From positions 372,001 to 436,000 of the forward strand of contig NZ_JAJOYS010000002.1 in assembly GCF_021166475.1 (NCBI RefSeq): a DNA stretch of 64,000 nt, given 5' to 3'. Below the pieces are notes generated by a model. That model searched no databases and was not told the DNA's origin. It saw only the letters and a list, made by a program, of their open reading frames with translations. The first letter of the stretch is position 1; each line of letters opens with the position of its first letter. Position numbers and translations under genes: made by a program. Shown here one piece after another: positions 16,852 through 25,808 of the stretch. The stretch is from Pelagibacterium xiamenense (GTDB lineage Bacteria > Pseudomonadota > Alphaproteobacteria > Rhizobiales > Devosiaceae).

Positions 16852-17742
16852 ATGAATTGGGACGACATCCGCATTTTCCTCGCCATCGCCCGCACAGGCC
16901 AGATCCTCGCCGCGGCGCGCAGCCTCGGGCTCAACCATGCGACGGTCGCACGGCGGCTGTCGGCGCTCGAGGCCGCGCTCGGGTCCAAGCTCTTCATCCG
17001 CCGCACAAACGGCTGCGACCTGACCGCCGAGGGTGAAGCCATGCTGAGCCACGCAGAAACCGTCGAAAGCGCGATTTTCGCCGCCCGCGCCGAAACCGGC
17101 CGCACCGACGAGACGCTTTCAGGCACGGTGCGGGTCGGCGCTCCTGATGGGTTTGGCGTCGCATTCCTCGCCCCGAGGCTCGGACAATTGACCGAGCGCC
17201 ATCCCGACCTCACGATCCAACTCGTCCCGATCCCCCGCAGCTTTTCCCTCTCGCGCCGTGAAGCCGATATCGCCATCACCCTCGAGCGTCCGACCCAGGG
17301 CCGCCTCGTCGCCCGCAAGCTGATCGACTACACGCTCGCGCTCTATGCATCCCGGGCCTATCTCGACGCGCACGGCACGCCGACATCGGTCGCCGGCCTC
17401 AGGGACCACCAACGCGTGGGTTATGTGGAAGACCTCATTTTCACGCCCTCGCTCAATTTCGCCCGCCAGATCTACCCCGATTGGCGCTCGCATTTCGAAA
17501 TCTCGAGCGCCATCGGCCAGACCGAGGCGGTACGAGCCGGCGCGGGAATCGGCATTCTGCACAGCTTCATCGCCCGCCAGTACGCCGAACTCGTACCCGT
17601 CTTGCCCGAAGCGACTATAGAGCGGTCCTACTGGCTGGTGGTCCATGAGGATTTGCGGGCCATCCGGCGCGTCGGCCAGGTCGCCGACTTCATCGTTCGT
17701 CAGGTGCGGCAGGCAAACGCGATCTTCGCACCCGCCCAATAG
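16852..17742 (+). CDS. LysR-family transcriptional regulator, divergent from mmsA
   Basis: The 296-residue protein begins MNWDDIRIFLAIARTGQILA, a LysR winged helix with recognition helix GLNHATVARRLSALE (about residues 27-41). A substrate-binding domain starts near residue 85 (LSGTVRVGAPDGFG). An open frame continues far upstream to 15187 through mmsA antisense sequence, but the HTH begins at this ATG. Divergent pairing with mmsA suggests that it regulates mmsA and itself. The inducer is unknown. Confidence 0.88.
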   Translation: MNWDDIRIFLAIARTGQILAAARSLGLNHATVARRLSALEAALGSKLFIRRTNGCDLTAEGEAMLSHAETVESAIFAARAETGRTDETLSGTVRVGAPDGFGVAFLAPRLGQLTERHPDLTIQLVPIPRSFSLSRREADIAITLERPTQGRLVARKLIDYTLALYASRAYLDAHGTPTSVAGLRDHQRVGYVEDLIFTPSLNFARQIYPDWRSHFEISSAIGQTEAVRAGAGIGILHSFIARQYAELVPVLPEATIERSYWLVVHEDLRAIRRVGQVADFIVRQVRQANAIFAPAQ

Positions 17743-17749
17743 CGCCACA

Positions 17750-18640
17750 ATGGACAAGAGCGAACCGACAAGGAGCATACGAAATTTGAGCCAGGATACC
17801 GACCATACCAGACATGGTGCCCCGCCCCGCGATTTCGATGGCCTCCAGCGTCTTATCGTGGAGCGGCGCCCGGCCCTGCCAAAGCGCCTCGCGCAGGTTG
17901 CCGAGTTCGCGCTCGTCAATCCCGACGAAATCGCCTTCGGCACAGCCGCCTCGATTGCCGCCCACGCCAACGTGCAGCCCTCGACCCTGGTGCGGTTTTC
18001 CCAGGCGCTCGGCTATCAGGGCTTTTCCGAAATGCAGGAGGTATTCCGCGCTCGCCTGCGCGATCCCCTGCCCAATTACGACCAACGGCTCGCCCAATTG
18101 CGCGAGCACGGCCTTACCGCCTCGAGCGCGAACATGATCATGGAAGGCTTCGCCAACGCCGCCGAGCGGTCCCTGGTACAGCTCAAGGCCAAGCTCGATC
18201 CCGAAACGCTCGATAGCGCTGTGACGCTTCTGGCCAACGCCGAGACGATCTACCTGATCGGCCTCCGCCGTTCGTTCCCCGTCACTTCTTACATGGCCTA
18301 TGCTCTGGGCAAGCTGGGCGTCCCCAATGTGTTGATCAACGCCGTCGCCGGGCTCGCGCCCGAGCAAACGGCCTTTATCTCGCCGCGCGACGCCGCCCTC
18401 GTCGTCAGCTTTGCCCCCTATGCGAGCGAAACCGTCTCCCTCGCCCAGTTGGCGCACGACAAAGGCGCAAGGATCGTTTCGATCACCGATTCCCTCCTGT
18501 CTCCCATCGCCACCATGGCCGACGCATGGTTCGAAGTGGCCGAATCCGATTTCGAAGGCTTCCGAACAATGGGCGCCACAATGATCCTCGCCATGACACT
18601 CGCTGTCGCCGTCGCCGACAAGCGTAAGGCTGGCTCGTGA
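17750..18640 (+). CDS. iolR: RpiR-family (HTH + SIS) regulator of inositol catabolism
   Basis: From the ATG at 17750 the product has 296 residues. An in-frame TTG at 17786 has a better ribosome site (AAGGAG ten bases upstream), so the true start may be there (284 residues). The HTH region contains FGTAASIAAHANVQPSTLVRFSQALGYQG (in two runs) and the SIS domain follows (AETIYLIGLRRSFPVTSY, VVSFAPYASETVSLA). RpiR-like IolR represses iol genes in rhizobia. Its place right before iolC supports the assignment. Confidence 0.85.
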   Translation: MDKSEPTRSIRNLSQDTDHTRHGAPPRDFDGLQRLIVERRPALPKRLAQVAEFALVNPDEIAFGTAASIAAHANVQPSTLVRFSQALGYQGFSEMQEVFRARLRDPLPNYDQRLAQLREHGLTASSANMIMEGFANAAERSLVQLKAKLDPETLDSAVTLLANAETIYLIGLRRSFPVTSYMAYALGKLGVPNVLINAVAGLAPEQTAFISPRDAALVVSFAPYASETVSLAQLAHDKGARIVSITDSLLSPIATMADAWFEVAESDFEGFRTMGATMILAMTLAVAVADKRKAGS

Positions 18641-18662
18641 ATGGAACGCAGCAGGCACACTT

Positions 18663-18724
18663 AGAATGAACGTTCTGAATTACGGGATTTCAGAATTGAC
18701 GTTGCAAAGCCAGGAAGGTAGAAA
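18663..18724 (+). promoter_or_regulatory. iolCDB promoter with nested IolR-like inverted repeats
   Basis: AGAATGAACGTTCT (18663-18676, AGAA-N6-TTCT) overlaps a second inverted repeat TTCTGAA (18673-18679) and TTCAGAA (18689-18695). A -35 TTGACG (18696-18701), a 17-base spacer and -10 TAGAAA (18719-18724) follow directly. The layout matches the oxidoreductase promoter at 14020-14059, so both are likely controlled by iolR. Confidence 0.6.
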
Positions 18725-18776
18725 ACGGCCATCGGCTCGCTGAGCGCATACTGCGCCGCACCGGGAGGACCTCACC

Positions 18777-20699
18777 ATGGCGCCATCCGCCACCGACCTC
18801 GACGTCATCACCATTGGCCGCTCGTCGATCGACCTCTACGGTCAGCAGATCGGCGCCCGTCTCGAAGATACGGCCGGTTTCGCCAAATCGGTCGGCGGCT
18901 GCCCTGCGAATATCGCCATTGGCACCGCACGGCTCGGGCTGAGATCCGCGATTTTCACCCGCGTCGGCGACGAGCAGTTCGGCAGCTTCATTCGCGAACA
19001 GATGACGCGCGAGGGCGTCGAAACCGCGGGCATCGTCACCGATCCCGAACGCCTCACCGCGCTCGCCATCCTCGGCATCGAGGACGACAAGACCTTCCCA
19101 CTCCTGTTCTATCGGGAAAACTGCGCCGACATGGCCCTTTGCCCCGACGACATCTCCGAGGATCTCATCGCCCGCGCCAGGGCCGTGCTCGTCAGCGGCA
19201 CGCATTTCTCCAAGCCGAACACCGATGCGGCCCAGGAAAAGGCCATGGCGCTCGCCAAATCGCATGGCAGAAAGGTTATCTTCGACATCGACTATCGCCC
19301 CAACCTCTGGGGTCTCGCCGGCCACGCCCAGGGCGAGGAACGCTATATCGCCTCCGACATCGTTTCGGACCGCATGAAAAAGGTCCTCGCCCATTGCGAC
19401 CTGATCGTGGGCACCGAAGAAGAGGTACTCATCGCATCGGGTGAAACCGATCTCCTCTCCGCGCTCAGGACGGTCCGTCGCCTTTCCTCCGCGACGATCG
19501 TCCTGAAGCGTGGACCCCAGGGGTGCATCGTTTACGAAGGCGCGATCAGCGACGACCTCGAAGACGGGATCGTCGGCAAGGGTTTCGCCGTCGAGGTCTA
19601 CAATACGCTCGGCGCGGGCGATGCGTTCATGTCGGGATTCCTGCGCGGCTATCTGCGGGACGAGCCGCTCGAGACCTGCGCGACCTGGGCCAATGCCTGC
19701 GGCGCCTTTGCCGTCTCGCGGCTCTTGTGCTCACCCGAAATCCCGACTTTCGCCGAGCTTGAATATTTTCTCTCGAACGGCTCCAAACATAAGGCGCTGC
19801 GCCGGGACGAAGCCCTCAACCATATCCATTGGGCGACCACCCGGCGCCGCGAATACCCTTCGCTGATGGCCCTTGCCATAGATCACCGCTCGCAGCTTGA
19901 GGACGTTGCCGGGCGGACCGGCGCATCCCTCGAAAGGATCGGTGCCTTCAAGGAACTCGCGGTCAAGGCTGCGATCCGCGTCGCCGGCGATGACGACGGC
20001 TATGGCATGCTGCTCGACGACAAATACGGCCGCGACGCGATCTTCGCCGCTTCCAGGATGGAAAAGTTCTGGATCTCCAGGCCGGTTGAGTTGCCCGGGT
20101 CGCGCCCGCTCCAGTTCGAATTCTCACAGGATCTGGGCAGCCGGCTGATCGAATGGCCGGTCGATCACTGCATCAAATGCCTGTGCTTCTACCACCCCGA
20201 CGACGATCCCGAACTCAAGGAAGCTCAGGCGCAAAAGCTCGATACGCTTTACGAGGCCGCCCGCAAAGTCGGCCGCGAACTCCTGATCGAGATCATCGCG
20301 GGCAAACACGGCCCGCTTGAGGATGACACCATCGCCCGCGCGCTCGGCGAGCTCTACGCCCGCGGCATCAAGCCCGACTGGTGGAAGCTCGAGCCCCAGG
20401 CCTCATCGGCCGCATGGTCGAACATCGACGCTGTGATCGAGCGAGAGGATCCCTATTGCCGCGGCGTGGTGCTGCTCGGGCTCGAAGCGCCGGCCGAAGA
20501 GCTTGAAAAAGCTTTTGCCGCCACCGCGCAATCGCGCACCGTCAAGGGCTTTGCCGTCGGCCGCACGATCTTCGCTGAGGCCGCGGAAAAGTGGCTTTCG
20601 GGCATAATCGATGATGAAACGGCCATAGCCGATATGGCACAACGGTTTGGAACGCTGACAAAAGCATGGCAGCGTCTGCGGGGCGCCAGGGCGGCGTGA
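18777..20699 (+). CDS. iolC: 5-dehydro-2-deoxygluconokinase fused to a DUF2090 aldolase-like domain
   Basis: The 640-residue protein starts after ccgggaggacctcacc. Residues 1-330 are a PfkB-type sugar kinase: GRSSIDLYG, SVGGCPANIAIG and the anion-hole/catalytic motif NTLGAGDAFMSG. Residues from about 350 (SLMALAIDHRSQLEDVAG) to the end form a DUF2090 domain, related to class I aldolases. Many proteobacterial IolC proteins have this fusion. The enzyme phosphorylates 5-dehydro-2-deoxygluconate, and the second domain may cleave the product. It is the first gene of the iolC-iolD-iolB operon. Confidence 0.92.
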   Translation: MAPSATDLDVITIGRSSIDLYGQQIGARLEDTAGFAKSVGGCPANIAIGTARLGLRSAIFTRVGDEQFGSFIREQMTREGVETAGIVTDPERLTALAILGIEDDKTFPLLFYRENCADMALCPDDISEDLIARARAVLVSGTHFSKPNTDAAQEKAMALAKSHGRKVIFDIDYRPNLWGLAGHAQGEERYIASDIVSDRMKKVLAHCDLIVGTEEEVLIASGETDLLSALRTVRRLSSATIVLKRGPQGCIVYEGAISDDLEDGIVGKGFAVEVYNTLGAGDAFMSGFLRGYLRDEPLETCATWANACGAFAVSRLLCSPEIPTFAELEYFLSNGSKHKALRRDEALNHIHWATTRRREYPSLMALAIDHRSQLEDVAGRTGASLERIGAFKELAVKAAIRVAGDDDGYGMLLDDKYGRDAIFAASRMEKFWISRPVELPGSRPLQFEFSQDLGSRLIEWPVDHCIKCLCFYHPDDDPELKEAQAQKLDTLYEAARKVGRELLIEIIAGKHGPLEDDTIARALGELYARGIKPDWWKLEPQASSAAWSNIDAVIEREDPYCRGVVLLGLEAPAEELEKAFAATAQSRTVKGFAVGRTIFAEAAEKWLSGIIDDETAIADMAQRFGTLTKAWQRLRGARAA

Positions 20700-20735
20700 C
20701 CGCCCGGGTCCCGGGAATTTAAGGGAAGAGATCTC

Positions 20736-22592
20736 ATGAGCAGTAAGACTGTGCGGCTGACCATGGCCCAGGCAGTGGCGCGGTTCCTCTCGCGCCAGAT
20801 GACCGTTATCGACGGCAAAAAGCTGCCGATCTTCGCAGGTGTCTGGGCCATTTTCGGCCACGGCAACGTGTCGGGCATGGGCGAAGCGCTCTACGGCGTG
20901 CGCGACGTACTGCCCACCTATCGCGCGCACAACGAACAGGGTATGACTCACGCCGCGGCCGCCTATACCAAGGCAATGTTCCGCCGCCGCTTCATGGCGT
21001 GCACCACATCGATCGGCCCCGGCGCGCTCAACATGGTAACGGCTGCCGCTGTCGCCCACGTCAATCGCCTGCCGCTTTTGCTTTTGCCCGGCGATGTCTT
21101 CGCCAACCGCTTCCCCGACCCCGTGCTCCAGCAGGTCGAGGATTTCGGGGACGGCACGATTTCGGCCAACGACGCGTTCAAATCGGTCTCGCGCTATTTC
21201 GACAGGATCACCCGACCCGAGCAGATCATCCCCGCCCTCCGCAGGGCTATGCAGGTTATGACCGACCCCGCCGAATGCGGCCCGGTCACCCTCGCGCTCT
21301 GCCAGGACGTGCAAGCCGAGGCCTTCGACTATCCCGAAAGCTTTTTCGAGGAAAAAGTCTGGACCTTCCGCCGCCCGCGCGCCGACGTCGATGAAATCGC
21401 CGCCGCGGTTGCGACGCTCAAGAGTGCGAAAAAGCCGGTCATCATCGCCGGCGGCGGCGTGCTTTATTCGCAAGCGACCGAAGACCTCAGGGCCTTCGCC
21501 GAGAAATACGGCATTCCGGTTCTCGAAACCCAGGCTGGTAAATCCGCCCTGCCTCACACGCATCCCCTCGCCATGGGTTCGGTCGGCGTGACGGGCACGT
21601 CCGCCTCCAACGACCTCGCGACCCAGGCCGACGCGGTCTTTGCTGTCGGCACGCGCATGCAGGACTTCACCACCGGCTCATGGGCACTCTTCCGCAATCC
21701 GGACATGAAGATCGTCGCGCTCAACACGCAAGCCTTCGACGCTGGAAAGCACAACGCGGTGCCCGTCGTCGGCGATGCGAAAATGGGCCTTTCGGAGATC
21801 GACGCCCAGCTTTCCGGCTGGTCGGCGCCCGCCGCTTGGACCGATGAAGCCAAGGCCGGCAAGATCAAATGGCAGAACGCTTCGGACACCGTGAGAGCGG
21901 CAGGCAATACCGACCTGCCCTCGGACGCCCAGGTTATCGGCGCTGTCCAGCGCACGCTCACAAGCGCCGCCACTGTCGTCTGTGCGGCGGGCGGGTTGCC
22001 GGGCGAACTGCACAAGCTCTGGGAAGCCGGCGCGCCGGGCAGCTATCACCTTGAATACGGTTTCTCCTGCATGGGCTATGAAATCGCCGGCGGCCTCGGC
22101 GTCAAGCTCGCCAAGCCGGACGAGGAGGTTGTCGTCATGGTGGGCGACGGCTCGTACATGATGCTCAATTCCGAGCTCGCGACCTCGGTCATGCTCGGCA
22201 AGGACGCGCGCATCACCGTCGTCCTGCTCGACAATCGCGGCTATGGCTGCATCAACCGCCTGCAGATGGCAACCGGCGGCGCCAACTTCAATAACCTCCT
22301 AAAGGACAGCAAATACGAGGTCGCCCCCGACATCGACTTCGTCAAACACGCCCAATCCATGGGCGCTATCGCGACCAAGGCCGCCTCGATTGCTGAACTC
22401 GAAGCCGAGCTCGAAAAGGCCGGGACCAACGACCGCTCCACCGTCATCGTCATCGATACGCATCCGCTCATCGCGACCCAAGCCGGAGGTCATTGGTGGG
22501 ACGTCGTCGTCCCCGAAGTCAGCGACCGCAAGGAAGTCCAGGACGCGCGCAGGGCCTACGAAGAACACCTGAAGGACCAGCGCATCGTCTAA
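20736..22592 (+). CDS. iolD: 3D-(3,5/4)-trihydroxycyclohexane-1,2-dione acylhydrolase
   Basis: The 618-residue ThDP-dependent enzyme has the three domains of the acetolactate-synthase superfamily. The N-terminal Pyr domain includes YRAHNEQGMTHAAAAYTKAM with the catalytic Glu (about residue 68). The C-terminal PP domain has MVGDGSYMMLNSELATSVML with the GDGS cofactor motif (near residue 468). It opens the ring of trihydroxycyclohexane-dione in the inositol pathway. It lies 36 bases after iolC behind aagggaagag. Confidence 0.95.
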   Translation: MSSKTVRLTMAQAVARFLSRQMTVIDGKKLPIFAGVWAIFGHGNVSGMGEALYGVRDVLPTYRAHNEQGMTHAAAAYTKAMFRRRFMACTTSIGPGALNMVTAAAVAHVNRLPLLLLPGDVFANRFPDPVLQQVEDFGDGTISANDAFKSVSRYFDRITRPEQIIPALRRAMQVMTDPAECGPVTLALCQDVQAEAFDYPESFFEEKVWTFRRPRADVDEIAAAVATLKSAKKPVIIAGGGVLYSQATEDLRAFAEKYGIPVLETQAGKSALPHTHPLAMGSVGVTGTSASNDLATQADAVFAVGTRMQDFTTGSWALFRNPDMKIVALNTQAFDAGKHNAVPVVGDAKMGLSEIDAQLSGWSAPAAWTDEAKAGKIKWQNASDTVRAAGNTDLPSDAQVIGAVQRTLTSAATVVCAAGGLPGELHKLWEAGAPGSYHLEYGFSCMGYEIAGGLGVKLAKPDEEVVVMVGDGSYMMLNSELATSVMLGKDARITVVLLDNRGYGCINRLQMATGGANFNNLLKDSKYEVAPDIDFVKHAQSMGAIATKAASIAELEAELEKAGTNDRSTVIVIDTHPLIATQAGGHWWDVVVPEVSDRKEVQDARRAYEEHLKDQRIV

Positions 22593-22633
22593 CGGCTGCG
22601 TTGGTCTGTCATACCGAACCAAGGGAGGCGAAA

Positions 22634-23434
22634 TTGGCCGAACTTCTCGTCAAACCGACCGGTGAAACCGGTCAGGTCATCTCCGTAACACCGCAAAACG
22701 CCGGATGGACCTATGTCGGCTTCGACCTGCACAAGCTTACCTCCGGTAAGGTTGTGAGCGGGGAAACCGGAAGCCGCGAAGTTTGCCTCGTCTTCGTTGC
22801 GGGCAAGGGCAACGTCGTCGCCAATGGCGAGGCGCTTGGCGAATTGGGAGAGCGCATGAGCCCCTTTGACGGCAAGCCCCATTCGGTCTACCTGCCCGGA
22901 GGCAGCCGATGGAGCGTCGAGGCGACAACCGATCTTGAACTCGCCGTCTGCTCGGCCCCCGACACCACCGGCTCGAAAACGGCCCGCGTCATCGCGCCGG
23001 ACGGTCTCGGCCAGGAAACCCGCGGCAAGGGCACCAATATCCGCTACGTCACCAACATCCTGCCTGAAACCGACGATACCGCCGACTCCCTTCTCGTCGT
23101 CGAGGTCATCACCCCCGGCGGCCACACCTCATCCTACCCGCCGCACAAGCACGACGAGGACAACCTTCCGGCCGAATCCGCGCTTGAAGAAACCTACTAT
23201 CACCGCCTCAACCCGCCCCAGGGCTACGCCTTCCAGCGCGTCTACACCGACGACCGTACGCTGGACGAAACCATGCTGGTGGAAGACGGCGTCGTGACGC
23301 TGGTGCCCAAGGGTTACCACCCCTGCGCGGCCATCCATGGCTACGACCTCTATTACTTGAACGTGATGGCAGGCCCCAAACGCATCTGGCGCTTCCACAA
23401 CCAGAAGGAGCACGAGTGGTTGCTGAACGCGTAA
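22634..23434 (+). CDS. iolB: 5-deoxy-glucuronate isomerase
   Basis: The 266-residue cupin-type isomerase uses a TTG start at 22634, five bases after AAGGGAGG; there is no ATG at a suitable place, and the in-frame ATG at 22493 lies inside iolD. The protein begins LAELLVKPTGETGQVISVTP. The metal-binding cupin motif SSYPPHKHDEDN with the conserved histidines and glutamate is near residue 166. KGYHPCAAIHGYDLYYLNVMAG near the C-terminus is typical of IolB. It follows iolD directly; iolE, usually between them, is absent. Confidence 0.92.
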   Translation: MAELLVKPTGETGQVISVTPQNAGWTYVGFDLHKLTSGKVVSGETGSREVCLVFVAGKGNVVANGEALGELGERMSPFDGKPHSVYLPGGSRWSVEATTDLELAVCSAPDTTGSKTARVIAPDGLGQETRGKGTNIRYVTNILPETDDTADSLLVVEVITPGGHTSSYPPHKHDEDNLPAESALEETYYHRLNPPQGYAFQRVYTDDRTLDETMLVEDGVVTLVPKGYHPCAAIHGYDLYYLNVMAGPKRIWRFHNQKEHEWLLNA

Positions 23435-23439
23435 TCGAA

Positions 23440-23462
23440 AAGGCCGCCCCGAAGGCGGCCTT
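23440..23462. terminator. Bidirectional terminator between iolB and folD
   Basis: AAGGCCGCC / GGCGGCCTT forms a 9-bp stem with a five-base loop, followed by tttctt on the + strand and preceded by A residues that give a T-run on the - strand. It ends iolCDB and probably folD from the other side. Confidence 0.85.
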
Positions 23463-23467
23463 TCTTA

Positions 23468-24352
23468 TTATCCCACGCTGCGCTCAGCCGCGTTCAGCGT
23501 GTTGGCCATCAGCATGGCAATCGTCATCGGCCCGACCCCGCCGGGCACAGGCGTGATCGCTGCCGCCCGTTCGGCGGCCGACGCGAATTCCACATCCCCC
23601 ACAAGCCGCGTCTTGCCCTCGCCGCGTTCGGGCGCGGGGATTCGGTTGATCCCTACATCGATCACCGTCGCACCAGGCTTGATCCATTCGCCCTTGATGA
23701 ACTCCGGCCGCCCGATCGCCGCGACCAGAACGTCCGCGCGCCGGCAAAGTTCGGGAAGCTCGCGCGTACGCGAATGCGCAATCGTCACCGTCGCATTCGC
23801 GTGCTGCAAAAGCGCCGCAACCGGCCGTCCCACAAGGTTCGAGCGCCCGACCACAACCGCGTCCAGCCCCGAAATCCCGTCAGGATAGACGCTTTCGAGC
23901 AGCACCATGCACCCCTTGGGCGTGCACGGCACCAGCGTCTTGTCCATTTGTCCCGAAGCCAGCCGCCCGATACTGATGTCGTGCAACCCGTCGACGTCCT
24001 TGGCTGGATCGATCGCCGCGATCGTCGTGCGCTCATCAAGACCGGCAGGCAGCGGCAGTTGTACGAGTATGCCGTGGACGGCCGGATCGGCGTTGAGCGA
24101 CGCGATCAGCGCAAGCAGGTCGTCCTGCGTCGTATCGGCAGGCAGCGTATGCTGCACCGAATGAAACCCGCACTCCTTCGCCATCCGCCCTTTGGACGCG
24201 ACATAAACCTGGCTCGCCGGGTCCTCGCCGACGAGCACCACCGCCAGCCCCGGCACAATGCCATGCGCTTCGGCAAGCGCCTCGGCCCCTGCCTTGACCT
24301 TTGCGATAGCGTCCTGCGCGACGGCTTTCCCGTCGATGATCTGAGCGCTCAT
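23468..24352 (-). CDS. folD: Bifunctional methylenetetrahydrofolate dehydrogenase/cyclohydrolase
   Basis: The 294-residue protein begins [14 protein letters not shown]. The FolD signatures are present: [14 protein letters not shown] with the active-site Tyr/Lys (near residue 52), [11 protein letters not shown], and the NADP-binding [17 protein letters not shown] followed by [14 protein letters not shown] at the C-terminus. It interconverts 5,10-methylene-THF, methenyl-THF and 10-formyl-THF in the cytoplasm. It lies 22 bases after purU, so the two are probably cotranscribed. An in-frame ATG at 24424 falls inside the purU coding end and is rejected. Confidence 0.95.
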   Translation of the reverse strand: MSAQIIDGKAVAQDAIAKVKAGAEALAEAHGIVPGLAVVLVGEDPASQVYVASKGRMAKECGFHSVQHTLPADTTQDDLLALIASLNADPAVHGILVQLPLPAGLDERTTIAAIDPAKDVDGLHDISIGRLASGQMDKTLVPCTPKGCMVLLESVYPDGISGLDAVVVGRSNLVGRPVAALLQHANATVTIAHSRTRELPELCRRADVLVAAIGRPEFIKGEWIKPGATVIDVGINRIPAPERGEGKTRLVGDVEFASAAERAAAITPVPGGVGPMTIAMLMANTLNAAERSVG

Positions 24353-24374
24353 GTCCCGAATATCCAATCCCTGG

Positions 24375-25223
24375 CTAGGCAAAAACCACCGTCTTGTGCC
24401 CGTTGAGCATAACCCGGTTCTCAAGATGCGATTTGACCGCGCGCGCGAGTACCCGGCTCTCGATGTCGCGCCCCACCGCGATCAGATCGTCCGGGCTCAT
24501 CGCATGGGTCACCCGCGCGGTTTCCTGTTCGATGATCGGCCCTTCGTCAAGGTCGGGCGTCACATAGTGCGCCGTCGCACCGATGATCTTCACGCCCCGC
24601 TCATGTGCCTGATGATAGGGCTTCGCCCCCTTGAACGAGGGTAGGAACGAGTGGTGGATGTTGATGGCCTTGCCGTAGAGCCGCGTCGCGAGTGTGTCGG
24701 AGAGGATTTGCATGTACCGCGCCAGAACCACGAGGTCCGCGCCGGTCTCCTTGACCACCGCGAGCACCTTCTCTTCCTGTTCGGCCTTCCGCCCTTTCTC
24801 CAGCGCAAAGTGATAGAAGGGAACCCCCTCGGCTTCCGCGATCCCGCGCGCGTCCTCATGATTGGAAATGATCGCCGCGACCTCTGCGCGCATCCACCCC
24901 ACCTTGATCTGATAGAGCAGATGCAGGAGCGTGTGGTCGAATTTCGAGACCATGATGACCACCCGCGGCACGCGCGCGGCATCGGCAATTGCAGTCTTCA
25001 TCTCGAATCGTTCGACCACCGGCGTCAGCGCCCGCTCGACGGCCTCCTTGCCCACTGCGTCGGGGGCCGCGAAGGCGATACGCATGAAGAATTTGCCCGT
25101 GTCCCGGTCCCAGAACTGATTGCTTTCGGCAATGTTGGCACCGAGCCCGAAAAGCTCGGTCGTAACCCCCGCTACGATACCCGGCCGGTCGGCACACGAA
25201 AGGGTGAGGACGAAATCGCTCAT
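24375..25223 (-). CDS. purU: Formyltetrahydrofolate deformylase
   Basis: The 282-residue protein starts [20 protein letters not shown], an N-terminal ACT domain. A formyl-transferase domain begins near residue 85 with [18 protein letters not shown]. The catalytic cluster [20 protein letters not shown] (Asn/His) and the Asp motif [15 protein letters not shown] match PurU. It releases formate and THF from 10-formyl-THF, balancing one-carbon pools. It is upstream of folD and divergent from metE, forming a one-carbon/methionine neighbourhood. An in-frame ATG at 25298 is less likely. Confidence 0.94.
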   Translation of the reverse strand: MSDFVLTLSCADRPGIVAGVTTELFGLGANIAESNQFWDRDTGKFFMRIAFAAPDAVGKEAVERALTPVVERFEMKTAIADAARVPRVVIMVSKFDHTLLHLLYQIKVGWMRAEVAAIISNHEDARGIAEAEGVPFYHFALEKGRKAEQEEKVLAVVKETGADLVVLARYMQILSDTLATRLYGKAINIHHSFLPSFKGAKPYHQAHERGVKIIGATAHYVTPDLDEGPIIEQETARVTHAMSPDDLIAVGRDIESRVLARAVKSHLENRVMLNGHKTVVFA

Positions 25224-25370
25224 AACAAATCTCAAAGTTCGGACGGGCAGGTCATATGCGCTCCAGGCGCCGACGTAAAGCGCGGGCGATCGAAACATCC
25301 CAACTCACCCACCCGAAAGGAATATGGAGGAGCCGGCCGGCTTCACCCCCGTCAATCCAGCTCGACTATA

Positions 25371-25394
25371 GGATATAAAGATATCTTTATATCC
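25371..25394. promoter_or_regulatory. Perfect 24-bp palindrome in the purU/metE intergenic region
   Basis: GGATATAAAGAT (25371-25382) is followed immediately by its exact complement ATCTTTATATCC (25383-25394). The AT-rich core stands out in this GC-rich genome. Its form resembles sites of ArsR-family regulators of methionine and S-adenosylhomocysteine metabolism. A possible -35 TTGACT (25399-25404) lies five bases downstream, pointing toward the cobalamin riboswitch and metE; the -10 is weak. The operator role is inferred. Confidence 0.7.
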
Positions 25395-25427
25395 CACATT
25401 GACTTACAGCCAGACTTGCGGCATCGT

Positions 25428-25615
25428 CCATGCTGTCCACGGTCCCCGCGAGGGGATAACAGGGAATTCGGTGCAAGTCCGAAGCTGCCCCCGCAACTGT
25501 AAGCGGCGTTGGATGTCCGATGAAAAGCCACTGGGGCTCAGGCTCTGGGAAGGCGGACATCCGCAACAAGCCGCAAGCCAGGAGACCTACCGCGGATTTT
25601 GGTTCCACACGAAAA
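25428..25615 (+). promoter_or_regulatory. Cobalamin (AdoCbl) riboswitch upstream of metE
   Basis: The conserved cobalamin-riboswitch blocks occur in order: gggaattcggtgcaagtccg (25462-25481), agctgcccccgcaactgtaa (25483-25502, the B12 box region), gccactgg (25527-25534), ctctgggaaggcgg (25543-25556) and aagccaggagacctacc (25575-25591). metE starts about 200 bases later. A GC-rich hairpin CCCGGCG / CGCCGGG (25763-25780) lies before the metE start and could be part of the expression platform. With B12 present the switch should shut off the B12-independent synthase. Confidence 0.95.
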
Positions 25616-25808
25616 ACCGATCGGGCGGATCGGCAGAGGATAGACCGATGACCAAGCCTTTCGCGGCCTTTGCACAAATAGGACTGAGCGCGCATCGAAT
25701 GCGCACCGCCTGAGGCGTCGCCTCGGGCTGATTCAGCCGACATCACATCAACCGCACGGCAACCCGGCGCGTCCGCCGGGCAGTGAATTCTATTGCAAAG
25801 GCACACCC

